From a virus: a DNA stretch of 64,000 bases. The stretch is from positions 1-64,000 of the IMG/VR virus record IMGVR_UViG_3300020392_000011. One strand, 5' to 3'. A program made the translations under genes and the position numbers. Below, piece by piece: positions 20,971-29,941 of this stretch (within the stretch, counting starts at the first letter, position 1; each line of letters begins with the position of its first letter). The notes beneath the pieces are model-generated. The model did no database searches, was not told the origin of the DNA, and worked only from the letters and a program-made list of their open reading frames with translations.

Positions 20971-22561
20971 CGAATTTGGATATTTAGGCAATCCCTCAGT
21001 AAAGAGAGATGGCATAGAGTCTGAATTTACTAAAGATGAAGTTATTGAATACCAAAAGTGTATGCGTGATCCAGCATACTTTGCTAGAAAATACATAAAA
21101 ATTATTTCTCTTGATGAAGGATTAGTTCCATTTGATTTATACCCATACCAAGAAAAAATGTTTAATCATTTCTGCGAAAATAGATTTAATATTGTATTAG
21201 CATGTAGACAAAGCGGTAAATCAATTTCATCAGTTGTATTCTTATTATGGTATGCAATATTCCATCCAGAAAAAACTATTGCAATATTAGCTAACAAGGG
21301 CGCAGTTGCCAGAGAGATGTTAGCAAGAATTACTTTAGCACTAGAAAACTTGCCATTCTTTTTACAGCCAGGTTGTAAGGCCCTTAATAAAGGATCTATA
21401 GAATTTAGTAATAACTCTAAGATTATAGCCAATGCAACATCAGCAAGCTCAATAAGAGGTTTATCAGTTAACTTACTATTCTTAGATGAGTTTGCATTTG
21501 TAGATAAAGATGCTGATTTTTATACTTCAACATATCCAGTAGTATCTGCAGGTGACGATACTAAAGTAATAATAACATCTACCGCTAATGGTATTGGTAA
21601 TGTATATCATAAGTTATGGGAAGGTGCTACTCAAAAAACTAATGAATTCGTACCATTTAGAGTTGATTGGTGGGATGTACCAGGAAGAGACGAAAAATGG
21701 AAAGAGTCTACAGTAGCTAATACATCTGCATTACAATTTGAACAAGAGTTTGGTAATACATTCCATGGCCGAGGTAATACATTAATAGATGCGAATCATT
21801 TATTAGCTCAAATGGCTAAGGATCCAATACATATAAAAGAAAATGTATATCTGTATGATAAGCCTAAAGAAGGACATAGTTATGTTATATGTGTCGATGT
21901 GGCAAAGGGCAGAGGACAAGACTATTCTACATTTAATATAATTGACGTATCTGAAAAGCCATTTCAGCAAGTTGGTGTATTTAGAGATAATAAATTATCG
22001 CCAATGCTATTTCCCGACATTATATACAAATACGCAATGATGTACAATGAGGCTTATGTAGTAGTTGAAAGTAATGACCAAGGGTCAGTTGTTTGTAATG
22101 GCTTATACTACGATCTAGAATACGAAAATTTATTTGTAGAATCATCTATAAAAGCTAATGCTGTCGGCGTAACTATGACGAAAAGAGTTAAAAGGATTGG
22201 TTGTTCTACTATAAAAGATTTAATCGAAGAAAAAAGATTAATGATACACGATGCTCAGACGATTGTAGAATTAAGTACATTCGTATCTAAAGGTAACTCA
22301 TTTCAAGCTATTGCACCTAATCACGATGACCTTATGATGAATTTAGTATTGTTTGGTTGGTTTACTTCAACCGATGTTTTTGAATCATTAACAAATATTA
22401 ATATGAAAGATTTATTATATCGCGAAAGATTAAAAGAAATACAGGATGATATGCTCCCGTTTGGTATTATACGAGATAGTCACGGAGTTAAAGCTGATAA
22501 ATATATAAAAGACGATGATGGAAACATCTGGTTTGAAACAGAATGGAAGAGTAATTACTAA
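20948..22561 (+). CDS. gp17: Large terminase subunit gp17 (packaging ATPase/nuclease)
   Basis: 537 residues. N-terminal ATPase: Walker A at residues ~86-92 (CRQSGKS), Walker B at 176-181 (LLFLDE, with Asp180 and Glu181), and the coupling motif TSTANG. C-terminal RNase H-like nuclease: first acidic strand near residue 316 (VICVDVAKGRGQDYS), second near VVESNDQG, third in the NHDDLMMNLVLF helix. Headful-packaging motor that docks on the gp20 portal. The N-terminus overlaps gp16 in another frame; the start at ATG 20948 keeps the usual short N-terminal arm. Confidence 0.95.
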   Translation: MHQKIKNSEFGYLGNPSVKRDGIESEFTKDEVIEYQKCMRDPAYFARKYIKIISLDEGLVPFDLYPYQEKMFNHFCENRFNIVLACRQSGKSISSVVFLLWYAIFHPEKTIAILANKGAVAREMLARITLALENLPFFLQPGCKALNKGSIEFSNNSKIIANATSASSIRGLSVNLLFLDEFAFVDKDADFYTSTYPVVSAGDDTKVIITSTANGIGNVYHKLWEGATQKTNEFVPFRVDWWDVPGRDEKWKESTVANTSALQFEQEFGNTFHGRGNTLIDANHLLAQMAKDPIHIKENVYLYDKPKEGHSYVICVDVAKGRGQDYSTFNIIDVSEKPFQQVGVFRDNKLSPMLFPDIIYKYAMMYNEAYVVVESNDQGSVVCNGLYYDLEYENLFVESSIKANAVGVTMTKRVKRIGCSTIKDLIEEKRLMIHDAQTIVELSTFVSKGNSFQAIAPNHDDLMMNLVLFGWFTSTDVFESLTNINMKDLLYRERLKEIQDDMLPFGIIRDSHGVKADKYIKDDDGNIWFETEWKSNY

Positions 22562-23994
22562 TGGAAAAATTTAATCAATATTTTACAGAAAAGTTTGAAG
22601 AGCCATTAGAGCAAAATGAGCTTCATGTAGTAGTATTAGGTAAAGGTGGAGAAGAAGGAACCTTTGCCGATTTAGCTGAAGAAGTCTGTAAAGATAAAAA
22701 AATAAAATATAATCTAATAAATGTAGATGAAGCTTGGATATCACAAAAAGATGTTGAAATCGGTAAAGTAACTATTCAAAATGCTGATGGTAAAGACACA
22801 TCAGTGGAAATTGAGACACATAACTCTATTATATTTGTTAGAGCTGGTGCCATAAGCACATTAGCTGCACAAGCAATTGTATCATCATTACAAGTTATTG
22901 GATTCTTTCTTGTAAATGACCTAGAGTCTATGTTAGCATGTGACAATAAAATGTCAAATGTTATTATGCTAGAAAGAAATAATATACCTACACCTAGATC
23001 TTCCATTTTATCAAATAAAAAATCTATAGAAGATGCACATAAAAGAATTGGTGGCAAATTTCCAGTAATTATAAAAACATTAACAGGTACTCAAGGTGTT
23101 GGAGTATCTAAGGTTAACGATATGGCCTCATTAGTTTCGGTTGCACAATCTTTATGGAAATTTAATGCACAAATACTAATACAAGAATATTTTAATATGG
23201 AATCTGATGTTAGAACATTAGTCGTAAATGGTAAAATAATAGCATCAGCTGAAAGAGTTAGAACAGACGAAAAAGACTTTAGAAACAATGTACATTTAGG
23301 TGCATCAACTAAACCTTATAAATTATCAAGAGAAGAAGCTGATATTATAGTAAATGCAGCTAGAAGCAGTGGTGCTTTATATTGTGGAGTTGATAGTTGT
23401 TTACATAAAGGTAAACCATACATATTAGAAGTAAATGGTTCGCCAGGTATTAGATCACATTTTAATGCTTATGATCCTAATACTGGAAAATCATTAGGTA
23501 GAAAAAATGATAAAGCTGTTATTGGTACAATAATAGATTATTTTAGTGGAGAAAGAGCTAGAAGACCACTAATGAGATTAGAAGCTGGTTATATAGAGAC
23601 AGTTATATTAGATGGATTAGAAGATGATCCTATTAGAGCTAAATTTGATACAGGTAATAGTGCAGTGGCTACTATGTTTCATGTAGATAGCATGGAAGCT
23701 GACGGTGATTATGTTAAATGGACCAAGAATGGTAAAGCATTTAGAAGTGAAGTACTATATGTATCTGAACCAAAAAGAGGCCTTAAAGAGTTTGATAAAA
23801 GGCCAGTAATAGAACACGAACTAAGATTTAATAATAAAACATATAATGCGGAGATTGGATTGAGTACTAAAGATACTGCATCTGAAATGTTAGTTAATAG
23901 AAAACTAATGACTAAATTTAAGGTGTCAGTTAACCCTAACCGTAAATTTATATTAAGTAATGTGACCGAAGCTAACGACGATACGGACCACTAA
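22561..23994 (+). CDS. RimK-like ATP-grasp ligase fused to a RimB-like retropepsin domain
   Basis: 477 residues in two domains. Residues ~85-330 match RimK (glutamate ligase for ribosomal protein S6): IIKTLTGTQGVGV phosphate-binding loop, QEYFNMESDVRTLVVNGK, FRNNVHLG, and metal-binding YILEVNGSPG with Glu290 and Asn292. Residues ~340-465 resemble the RimB / ATP-dependent zinc protease family, with a retropepsin-like Asp363-Thr-Gly triad (KFDTGNSAVATMFHV) and a C-terminal block NRKLMTKFKVSVNPNRKFIL. In bacteria RimK and RimB are separate genes and modulate S6 modification. T4 has no such gene between gp17 and gp18. It overlaps gp17 by one base (TAATG) and ends before the late promoter of gp18. 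Substrate unknown: S6 or a virion protein. Confidence 0.8.
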   Translation: MEKFNQYFTEKFEEPLEQNELHVVVLGKGGEEGTFADLAEEVCKDKKIKYNLINVDEAWISQKDVEIGKVTIQNADGKDTSVEIETHNSIIFVRAGAISTLAAQAIVSSLQVIGFFLVNDLESMLACDNKMSNVIMLERNNIPTPRSSILSNKKSIEDAHKRIGGKFPVIIKTLTGTQGVGVSKVNDMASLVSVAQSLWKFNAQILIQEYFNMESDVRTLVVNGKIIASAERVRTDEKDFRNNVHLGASTKPYKLSREEADIIVNAARSSGALYCGVDSCLHKGKPYILEVNGSPGIRSHFNAYDPNTGKSLGRKNDKAVIGTIIDYFSGERARRPLMRLEAGYIETVILDGLEDDPIRAKFDTGNSAVATMFHVDSMEADGDYVKWTKNGKAFRSEVLYVSEPKRGLKEFDKRPVIEHELRFNNKTYNAEIGLSTKDTASEMLVNRKLMTKFKVSVNPNRKFILSNVTEANDDTDH

Positions 23995-24006
23995 GAACAA
24001 AAATAT

Positions 24007-24037
24007 TATAAATAATACTAGTGAATAACCGTATTAT
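24007..24037 (+). promoter_or_regulatory. Late promoter TATAAATA with overlapping hairpin
   Basis: TATAAATA at 24007-24014, 61 bases before gp18. ATAATAC (24012-24018) can pair with GTATTAT (24031-24037) around a 12-base loop, so a stem-loop could form at or near the 5' end of the late gp18 message; the left arm partly overlaps the promoter box. Confidence 0.7.
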
Positions 24038-24074
24038 GTAACATATAAACTAACTCAAATGAGAGGATAAAGCG

Positions 24075-25775
24075 ATGGCATTTCAAGTATCACCAGGCGT
24101 TCAAGTCAAAGAAATTGACGCTACGAACGTCGTCCCAGCGGTATCTACCAGTATTGGTGGATTTACGGGGCAATTTAAATGGGGATCAGCGGACGAGGTA
24201 ATTCAAGTAGGTTCTGAAAACGAACTTGTTGAACTATTTGGTGCGCCAGATTCAAGCACCGCAGAACACTTTCTTCAAGCGGCATCATTCTTAAAGTATG
24301 GAAACGCTTTGAAAGTAGTAAGAGTTGTAGCATCAGATGCGCGTAATGCGTCAGTTGGAGCAACAGAACTCTTATTGAAAAACGAATCGGAATATCTAGC
24401 AGCATCATTAAACGTGTCAGACCACGGAGAATGGGTAGCAAGATGTCCGGGAGTCTTGGGTAATGCATTAAGTGTAGACATTGTGACACAAAGTATTAGT
24501 TCTTCAGATTTTGACGCATGGCAACATGCATCACAATTTGATGGAATACCTGGTACTTCACAAAAAGCCCTAGACTTAGGCTTAACGACTAATGACGAAA
24601 TGCATGTTGTAGTATATGATAGAACTGGTGCAATTACTGGTACACCTAACACTGTATTAGAAACTTACCAATTCTTATCACAAGCATCAGATGCTAAGAA
24701 CCCAGAAGGTTCTTCAATATTCTACAAAGATGTAATTAACGCACAATCAGAGTATATCAGATGGGCAGCTCATTCTGCAGCTTTAAACGAAGCAGGATCG
24801 ACCCTAGCTGGTGTAGCTGGTGGAAGCTTCACCGTATCATCATCTGTAATTACAGATAATTTAGACGGTGGATTAGATGGAGCTAATGTAGCTCATGGCC
24901 AAGTAGTTGGTGGATTAGATCTACTAAAAGACGCATCAACAGTGGATGTAAATTTATTATTTGCACCTGCAGATGTCGGTGCTGGTGTTCAGATTGGAAC
25001 AAAACTTCACGAAGTTGCTGAACACAGAAAAGATTTAGTAGCATTTGTATCACCACCAGTTGCTGATACAGCTAATGTAGCAGCTGCTACAGCTGTAACT
25101 AATGTATTAGGCTACCATACCGATCTAGGTAAATCATCATCATATATGGTAATGGATTCAGGATCCGTATATGTATACGATAAGTATAACGATGTATTTA
25201 GATATATACCAGCAAATGGCTTAATGGCTGGCCTTTGTGCAAACACAGATGAAGTTGCGGATGCATGGTTCTCACCTGCAGGAGTCAACAGAGGTCAATT
25301 ACGTGGCGTTACTAAATTAGCGTATAACCCAACTAAAGCTCAAAGAGATTCATTATACAAATCACAAATTAACCCATTAGTATCTTTCCCAGGCCAAGGT
25401 ACAATGCTTTTCGGAGATAAAACAATGTTAAGCAGAGCATCAGCCTTTGATAGAATTAATGTAAGAAGGTTATTTATTGCGATAGAAAAAGCAATCTCAA
25501 CAGCAGCAGAAGCACAACTCTTTGAATTCAACGATGAATTTACAAGGGCTCAATTTAGAAATTTATTAGAGCCATTCCTAAGAGATGTGAAAGGTAGAAG
25601 AGGAATTACAGACTTTTTAGTGGTTTGTGATGACTCAAATAACACAAGTGCGGTTGTGGACTCTAATAGATTTGTAGCTGACATTTTTGTCAAGCCAGCA
25701 AGATCTATTAATTTCATAACTCTTAACTTTATTGCAACCAGAACTGGCGTAAGCTTCAACGAAGTAGCCGGATAA
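24075..25775 (+). CDS. gp18: Tail sheath protein gp18
   Basis: 566 residues. N-terminus FQVSPGVQVKEIDATNVVPA is the classical contractile sheath signature, followed by IGGFTGQFKWG and the C-terminal AEAQLFEFNDEFTRAQFRN and IFVKPARSINFI blocks found in T4-type sheath proteins. Forms the contractile tube around gp19. Ribosome site GAGAGGATAAAG. Gene order gp18-gp19-gp20 is as in T4. The first ~400 bases are visibly richer in G and C than the neighbours (several GCG codons), which may reflect selection on a highly expressed gene start. Confidence 0.95.
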   Translation: MAFQVSPGVQVKEIDATNVVPAVSTSIGGFTGQFKWGSADEVIQVGSENELVELFGAPDSSTAEHFLQAASFLKYGNALKVVRVVASDARNASVGATELLLKNESEYLAASLNVSDHGEWVARCPGVLGNALSVDIVTQSISSSDFDAWQHASQFDGIPGTSQKALDLGLTTNDEMHVVVYDRTGAITGTPNTVLETYQFLSQASDAKNPEGSSIFYKDVINAQSEYIRWAAHSAALNEAGSTLAGVAGGSFTVSSSVITDNLDGGLDGANVAHGQVVGGLDLLKDASTVDVNLLFAPADVGAGVQIGTKLHEVAEHRKDLVAFVSPPVADTANVAAATAVTNVLGYHTDLGKSSSYMVMDSGSVYVYDKYNDVFRYIPANGLMAGLCANTDEVADAWFSPAGVNRGQLRGVTKLAYNPTKAQRDSLYKSQINPLVSFPGQGTMLFGDKTMLSRASAFDRINVRRLFIAIEKAISTAAEAQLFEFNDEFTRAQFRNLLEPFLRDVKGRRGITDFLVVCDDSNNTSAVVDSNRFVADIFVKPARSINFITLNFIATRTGVSFNEVAG

Positions 25776-25787
25776 TAGGAGAGAATA

Positions 25788-26315
25788 ATGGCAATTTTAG
25801 GCGTAGATGATTTTAAATCAAAGCTAACAGGCGGAGGCGCAAGGCCGAACCTTTTCAAAGTGACATGTAACTTTCCAACATATGTAGGAGCTGACGTAGA
25901 GAAAGCTTCATTTATGGTAAGGGCTGCACAGCTTCCAGCATCTGTACTAGGTATGGTAGAAGTACCATTCAGAGGCAGAAAATTAATGATGGCTGGAGAT
26001 AGAACATTTGAACCGTGGACAATCACAGTTTTAAATGATACTGACTTTGCAGTAAGGGACGCATTTGAAATATGGAGCAACGGTATTAATGCACACAGTG
26101 CTAATACTGGTCTTGCAAACCCAACAGATTACTTTGCAGATATGATAGTTGAACAACTAGATAACTCAGGTAGTACTGTTAAAAAATACGATTTCCGTGG
26201 AACATGGCCATCAAACGTTGGAGCTATAGAGCTCAACTATGATGAAGCAACTGCGATTGAAGAATTCGAAGTTGAATTACAGATCCAATATTGGGAATCA
26301 AATACAACATCTTAA
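25788..26315 (+). CDS. gp19: Tail tube protein gp19
   Basis: 175 residues, start after TAGGAGAGAATA. MAILGVDDFKSKLTGGGARP, then KVTCNFPTYVGAD and the block VEVPFRGRKLMMAGDRTFEP, are typical of the T4-like tail tube. The C-terminal ELQIQYWES strand is also typical. It stacks as hexamers inside the sheath. A late promoter and a hairpin follow. Confidence 0.95.
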   Translation: MAILGVDDFKSKLTGGGARPNLFKVTCNFPTYVGADVEKASFMVRAAQLPASVLGMVEVPFRGRKLMMAGDRTFEPWTITVLNDTDFAVRDAFEIWSNGINAHSANTGLANPTDYFADMIVEQLDNSGSTVKKYDFRGTWPSNVGAIELNYDEATAIEEFEVELQIQYWESNTTS

Positions 26316-26321
26316 TTGATG

Positions 26322-26329
26322 TATAAATA
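26322..26329 (+). promoter_or_regulatory. Late promoter TATAAATA before gp20
   Basis: Exact late box 48 bases upstream of the gp20 ATG and 7 bases after the gp19 stop. The following bases (ATAATATTAG) are identical to those after the Hsp20 late promoter at 46564. Confidence 0.75.
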
Positions 26330-26364
26330 ATATTAGAGGAGGGAGAAATCCCTCCAATAATATT
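26329..26364 (+). terminator. Strong stem-loop between gp19 and gp20 (terminator or 5' mRNA hairpin)
   Basis: AATATTA (26329-26335) pairs with TAATATT (26358-26364), and GGAGGGA (26338-26344) pairs with TCCCTCC (26349-26355) around a GAAA tetraloop. No U-run follows, only TTTG. It lies immediately downstream of a late promoter, so it could either weakly end gp19 transcripts or cap and stabilise the gp20 late message. Confidence 0.65.
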
Positions 26365-26376
26365 TGAGGTAATTAT

Positions 26377-27876
26377 ATGGCAGAATTTTTTGGTTTCGAA
26401 ATCAAAAGAAAAACAGCAGAAAAGCCAAGTGCACTTTCATTTGTACCAAAAACAGATGAAGATGGAGCTGGTGTTATTCAAGCTGGTGGACACTTTGGAG
26501 CTTACCTAGACATAGATGGTGATAAAGCTAAAAGTGAAATAGATTTAATATTAAAATACAGAGACATAGCATCTCAACCTGAGTGCGATGCAGCTGTAGA
26601 AGATATAGTGAATGAATCCATTGTAGGTAACCACGATGGAGCACCTCTAAATTTAATATTAGATGAAGTTGATGCATCTAGTAAAATTAAAAAATCTGTG
26701 CAAGCAGAGTTTACACACATATTAAGGTTATTAAACTTTAATTCATATGCACATGATATATACAGAAGATGGTATGTAGATGGTAGATTACCATATCATA
26801 TAATCATCGACCAGAACAATCCAAAGGGTGGTATAAAAGAATTAAGATATATTGACCCTACTAAATTAAGAAAAGTTAAAGAGGTCACAGAAAAGGATGA
26901 CCCTAAAACTGGAGCTAAGGTTATAACCAAGCAGAAGGAATATTATATGTTCCAAGATAATGCAATGGGTAAATATAATCAAGGTTTAAAAATACATCCA
27001 GATTCTATAGCATACGCTACATCTGGTGTTATGGACCAATCCAGAAAAAGAATCATGAGTTATTTACAAAAGGCTATTAAGCCAGTAAATCAACTTAGAA
27101 TGATGGAGGACTCACTTGTTATATACAGAATAAGTAGAGCTCCAGAACGAAGAATATTTTATATTGATGTTGGTAACTTACCTAAAGGTAAGGCGGAAGA
27201 ATATCTAAAAAATATTATGAATCAATATAGAAATAAACTAATATATGATGCTCAAACTGGTGATATAAAAGACGATAAGAAACATATGTCAATGTTAGAA
27301 GACTTCTTCTTACCAAGAAGAGAAGGTGGAAGAGGTACTGAAATATCAACATTACCAGGTGGAGATAATTTAGGACAAATAGATGATATAATCTATTTCC
27401 AAAAGAAATTATATAGAAGTTTAAATGTTCCAATTAATAGATTAGAACAAGAATCACAATTTTCTTTAGGTAGAGCTTCTGAAATAACAAGAGATGAAGT
27501 TAAGTTTAAGAAATTTATTGATAGATTAAGGAAGAGATTCTCAGATTTATTTATGCAATTACTTAAAACACAATTAATACTTAAAGGTATTATTACTAAA
27601 GAAGATTGGGGCAATTGGAAAGAAGATATCGCTTTTGATTATATCGAGGATAATTATTTTGCTGAATTAAAAGAAGCAGAAATTTGGAAAGAGCGATTTG
27701 ATATGCTTGGTTCATTAGATGAATTTGTTGGTACATATATTTCTAATGAATGGGTAAGAAAACATGTTCTTAGGTTATCTGATGAGGATATAGATCTAAT
27801 GCAGAAGCAAATAGATAAAGAAACTCAATCGGGTGATAATATAATGCCGGATCCAGATGATCCAAGGTTTGGTTAA
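26377..27876 (+). CDS. gp20: Portal protein gp20
   Basis: 499 residues. Portal motifs of the T4 family: IDLILKYRDIASQPECDAAV, DIVNESIV, RWYVDGRLPYH, the LRYIDPTKLRKV block, FYIDVGNLPKGKAEEYLKNI, MLEDFFLPRREGGRGTEI and TLPGGDNLGQIDDI. Dodecameric vertex through which gp17 packages DNA and to which gp13/14 bind. Start ATG 26377 follows GAGG. Confidence 0.96.
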   Translation: MAEFFGFEIKRKTAEKPSALSFVPKTDEDGAGVIQAGGHFGAYLDIDGDKAKSEIDLILKYRDIASQPECDAAVEDIVNESIVGNHDGAPLNLILDEVDASSKIKKSVQAEFTHILRLLNFNSYAHDIYRRWYVDGRLPYHIIIDQNNPKGGIKELRYIDPTKLRKVKEVTEKDDPKTGAKVITKQKEYYMFQDNAMGKYNQGLKIHPDSIAYATSGVMDQSRKRIMSYLQKAIKPVNQLRMMEDSLVIYRISRAPERRIFYIDVGNLPKGKAEEYLKNIMNQYRNKLIYDAQTGDIKDDKKHMSMLEDFFLPRREGGRGTEISTLPGGDNLGQIDDIIYFQKKLYRSLNVPINRLEQESQFSLGRASEITRDEVKFKKFIDRLRKRFSDLFMQLLKTQLILKGIITKEDWGNWKEDIAFDYIEDNYFAELKEAEIWKERFDMLGSLDEFVGTYISNEWVRKHVLRLSDEDIDLMQKQIDKETQSGDNIMPDPDDPRFG

Positions 27877-27888
27877 GAACAACATTAT

Positions 27889-27896
27889 TATAAATA
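27889..27896 (+). promoter_or_regulatory. Late promoter TATAAATA before the prohead genes
   Basis: Exact late box 13 bases after the gp20 stop and 19 bases before the ATG of the 54-codon gene. The ribosome site TAGGAAAT lies between. Confidence 0.72.
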
Positions 27897-27914
27897 AAGG
27901 TATAGGAAATAAAT

Positions 27915-28079
27915 ATGAGTATTGAGAATTTAATTAATGATTTGAAAAATGGTGATAATGTTTCAGCTAATAAAAACTTTGATAAAGTAATGGCTGATAA
28001 AATTTCACAAGGTTTAGACGCCAAGAAGATAGAAATAGCATCTAATATTGGTAAAAAGCCAGAGGAAACAGAAGATTAA
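27915..28079 (+). CDS. Probable prohead core protein (gp67-like), 54 aa
   Basis: A 54-codon gene with TAGGAAAT upstream. The peptide is helical and charged (MSIENLINDLKNGDNVSANK at the start), with a central FDKVMADKI and a C-terminal DAKKIEIASNIG. Small proteins with this L-x-x-KIE-A ending lie between portal and protease in T4-like phages, where gp67 is a short core-scaffold protein cut by gp21. The position is exactly right (gp20 - small gene - gp21). Homology is inferred from pattern and context. Confidence 0.65.
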   Translation: MSIENLINDLKNGDNVSANKNFDKVMADKISQGLDAKKIEIASNIGKKPEETED

Positions 28080-28093
28080 TCTAGAGGATTAAC

Positions 28094-28750
28094 ATGAAGC
28101 TAATAGCAGAATATAACGATAGCCATTTAGAAGTTATCGAAGAAAAAGTAAACGGTAAGAAATCTCTTGCAATTGAAGGCGTATTCATGCAAGCAGATAA
28201 GAAAAACCGTAACGGCCGAGTTTATGAGAGAAAAATCTTAGAAAAAGCCGTAGATAAATACGTTACAGAACAAGTAAAGACTGGTAGAGCGGTCGGAGAG
28301 TTAAATCACCCTGACGGACCGACTATCAATCTTGATAAAGTTTCACATAAGATCACAGATCTCAGATTTGAGGGAAGTGATGTTATTGGAAAAGCTTCAA
28401 TCTTAAAAACCCCTATGGGACAAATCGTTGAAGGTTTGCTCGATGGCGGTGTAAAGCTTGGAGTATCAAGTCGTGGTATGGGTAGTCTTGTGCAGAAACA
28501 AGGTACGACATTCGTGAATGACGACTTTTTATTAGCCACTGTTGATATAGTACAGGATCCTAGTGCTCCTGAGGCTTTTGTCAATGGTATAATGGAAGGC
28601 GTTGATTGGATATGGGAGAATGGCGTATTAGTTCCACAGGAAATTGAAAGAATTGAGACTGAAATAAAAGAAGCTAGACCGTCGGTTAGACCGGCCGTCG
28701 AAATAAGAGCTTTCAAAAATTTCCTCTCTAAACTCAAAAACTCTAATTAA
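28094..28750 (+). CDS. gp21: Prohead core protease gp21
   Basis: 218 residues. Herpes/T4-type serine protease: catalytic His72 in VGELNHPDGP and Ser125 or Ser126 in LGVSSRGMGSL, plus NRNGRVYERKILEKAV near residue 40. It cuts scaffold and capsid proteins after L/I-x-E during head maturation. Ribosome site AGAGGATTA. Placed between the small core gene and the scaffold gp22. Confidence 0.95.
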   Translation: MKLIAEYNDSHLEVIEEKVNGKKSLAIEGVFMQADKKNRNGRVYERKILEKAVDKYVTEQVKTGRAVGELNHPDGPTINLDKVSHKITDLRFEGSDVIGKASILKTPMGQIVEGLLDGGVKLGVSSRGMGSLVQKQGTTFVNDDFLLATVDIVQDPSAPEAFVNGIMEGVDWIWENGVLVPQEIERIETEIKEARPSVRPAVEIRAFKNFLSKLKNSN

Positions 28751-28762
28751 GGGAGAAAAATT

Positions 28763-29920
28763 ATGTCAATCGACGAAAATAAAGTAGAAAACGAAATAGT
28801 CGAAGGCGTTGAAGAGGAGCAACTTCAAGAGAGCGAAGAAGTTTCTGAAGAGCTTGTTGAAAATGAGAATTTAGACGAGGAAGCAGAAGCGGAAGCTGAA
28901 GAAGTTACTGAAATGCACGGTAAGGAAGAAGAAGAGGAAGAAGACGAGGACGACAAAAAGGAATCCAAAGTCAAAGAAATTACTATTCCAAAAACTAAAG
29001 CTGGTGTAATTCAAGCTGCTGTCGAAATGCTTAAAAAGGCTAGAAAAGAAGACGCGCAAAAACTTTTTGCTAAAATGTCAAAAATGGACGAATCCGAAGA
29101 TGACGGTTCAGTTAAGAAAGCTATTGATGCTGTAAAACCTGAAAAGGACAAATCAATTAAAGCTAAGCCTAGCGATGCTAGTGCTAAAATTGAATCAGTT
29201 GACTTTGAAGAAGATTTAGATGCATTAGTTGCAGAAGAAGCTACACTTTCTGATGAATTCAGAGGAAAAGCTGGAGCTATCTTTGAAGCAGTATTAACAT
29301 CTAAGCTTTCAGCTCAAATTGATAGATTAGAAAGCGAATACGCGCAAAACCTCGAAGAAGAAGTAACTGAAATTCAGAACGGCTTAGTCGAGAAGGTAGA
29401 TTCATACCTAAACTATGTAGTTGAAAACTGGATGAAAGAAAATGAAATAGCAGTAACTGAAGGTTTAAGAACTGAAATTGCTGAAGAATTCATGTCTTCA
29501 TTACAAACAGTATTCAAGGAACATTATATTGAAGTTCCAGAAGGAAAAGATGATCTAGTGGAAGATTTACATTCACAGGTTTCTGAACTAGAAGAACAAC
29601 TCAATAAATCCACAGAAGATTCAATCGATCTATTTAATAAAGTTCAATCTTACGAGAGAGCTGAAGTAGTAAGAGAAGCATCTTCAGGGCTTGCTGAAAC
29701 TGAAGCTGAAAAATTAGCATCTTTAGTTGAAGATATAGAATTTGATAACAAAGAAAATTTCGAAATGAAAGTAGTAACTGTTAAAGAATCTTACTTCAAG
29801 AAAGAAGTTAACGAATCAGTTGACGAAGTAGACAGTCTCTTAGGAGAAGATAATCAAGAAGTTGATATGTCAGATTCTATGACTAGATACACACAAGCTA
29901 TAACAAAATTTAATAAGTAA
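28763..29920 (+). CDS. gp22: Prohead scaffold protein gp22
   Basis: 385 residues with an extremely acidic N-terminal third (runs of Glu/Asp around residues 30-75) and a long coiled coil in the C-terminal half (LHSQVSELEEQLNKS). This matches the main scaffold of T4-like proheads, which is destroyed by gp21. The call rests mainly on position between gp21 and gp23 and on composition. Starts after GGGAGAAAAATT. Confidence 0.88.
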   Translation: MSIDENKVENEIVEGVEEEQLQESEEVSEELVENENLDEEAEAEAEEVTEMHGKEEEEEEDEDDKKESKVKEITIPKTKAGVIQAAVEMLKKARKEDAQKLFAKMSKMDESEDDGSVKKAIDAVKPEKDKSIKAKPSDASAKIESVDFEEDLDALVAEEATLSDEFRGKAGAIFEAVLTSKLSAQIDRLESEYAQNLEEEVTEIQNGLVEKVDSYLNYVVENWMKENEIAVTEGLRTEIAEEFMSSLQTVFKEHYIEVPEGKDDLVEDLHSQVSELEEQLNKSTEDSIDLFNKVQSYERAEVVREASSGLAETEAEKLASLVEDIEFDNKENFEMKVVTVKESYFKKEVNESVDEVDSLLGEDNQEVDMSDSMTRYTQAITKFNK

Positions 29921-29941
29921 AACATATAGGGGAAAACTAAA

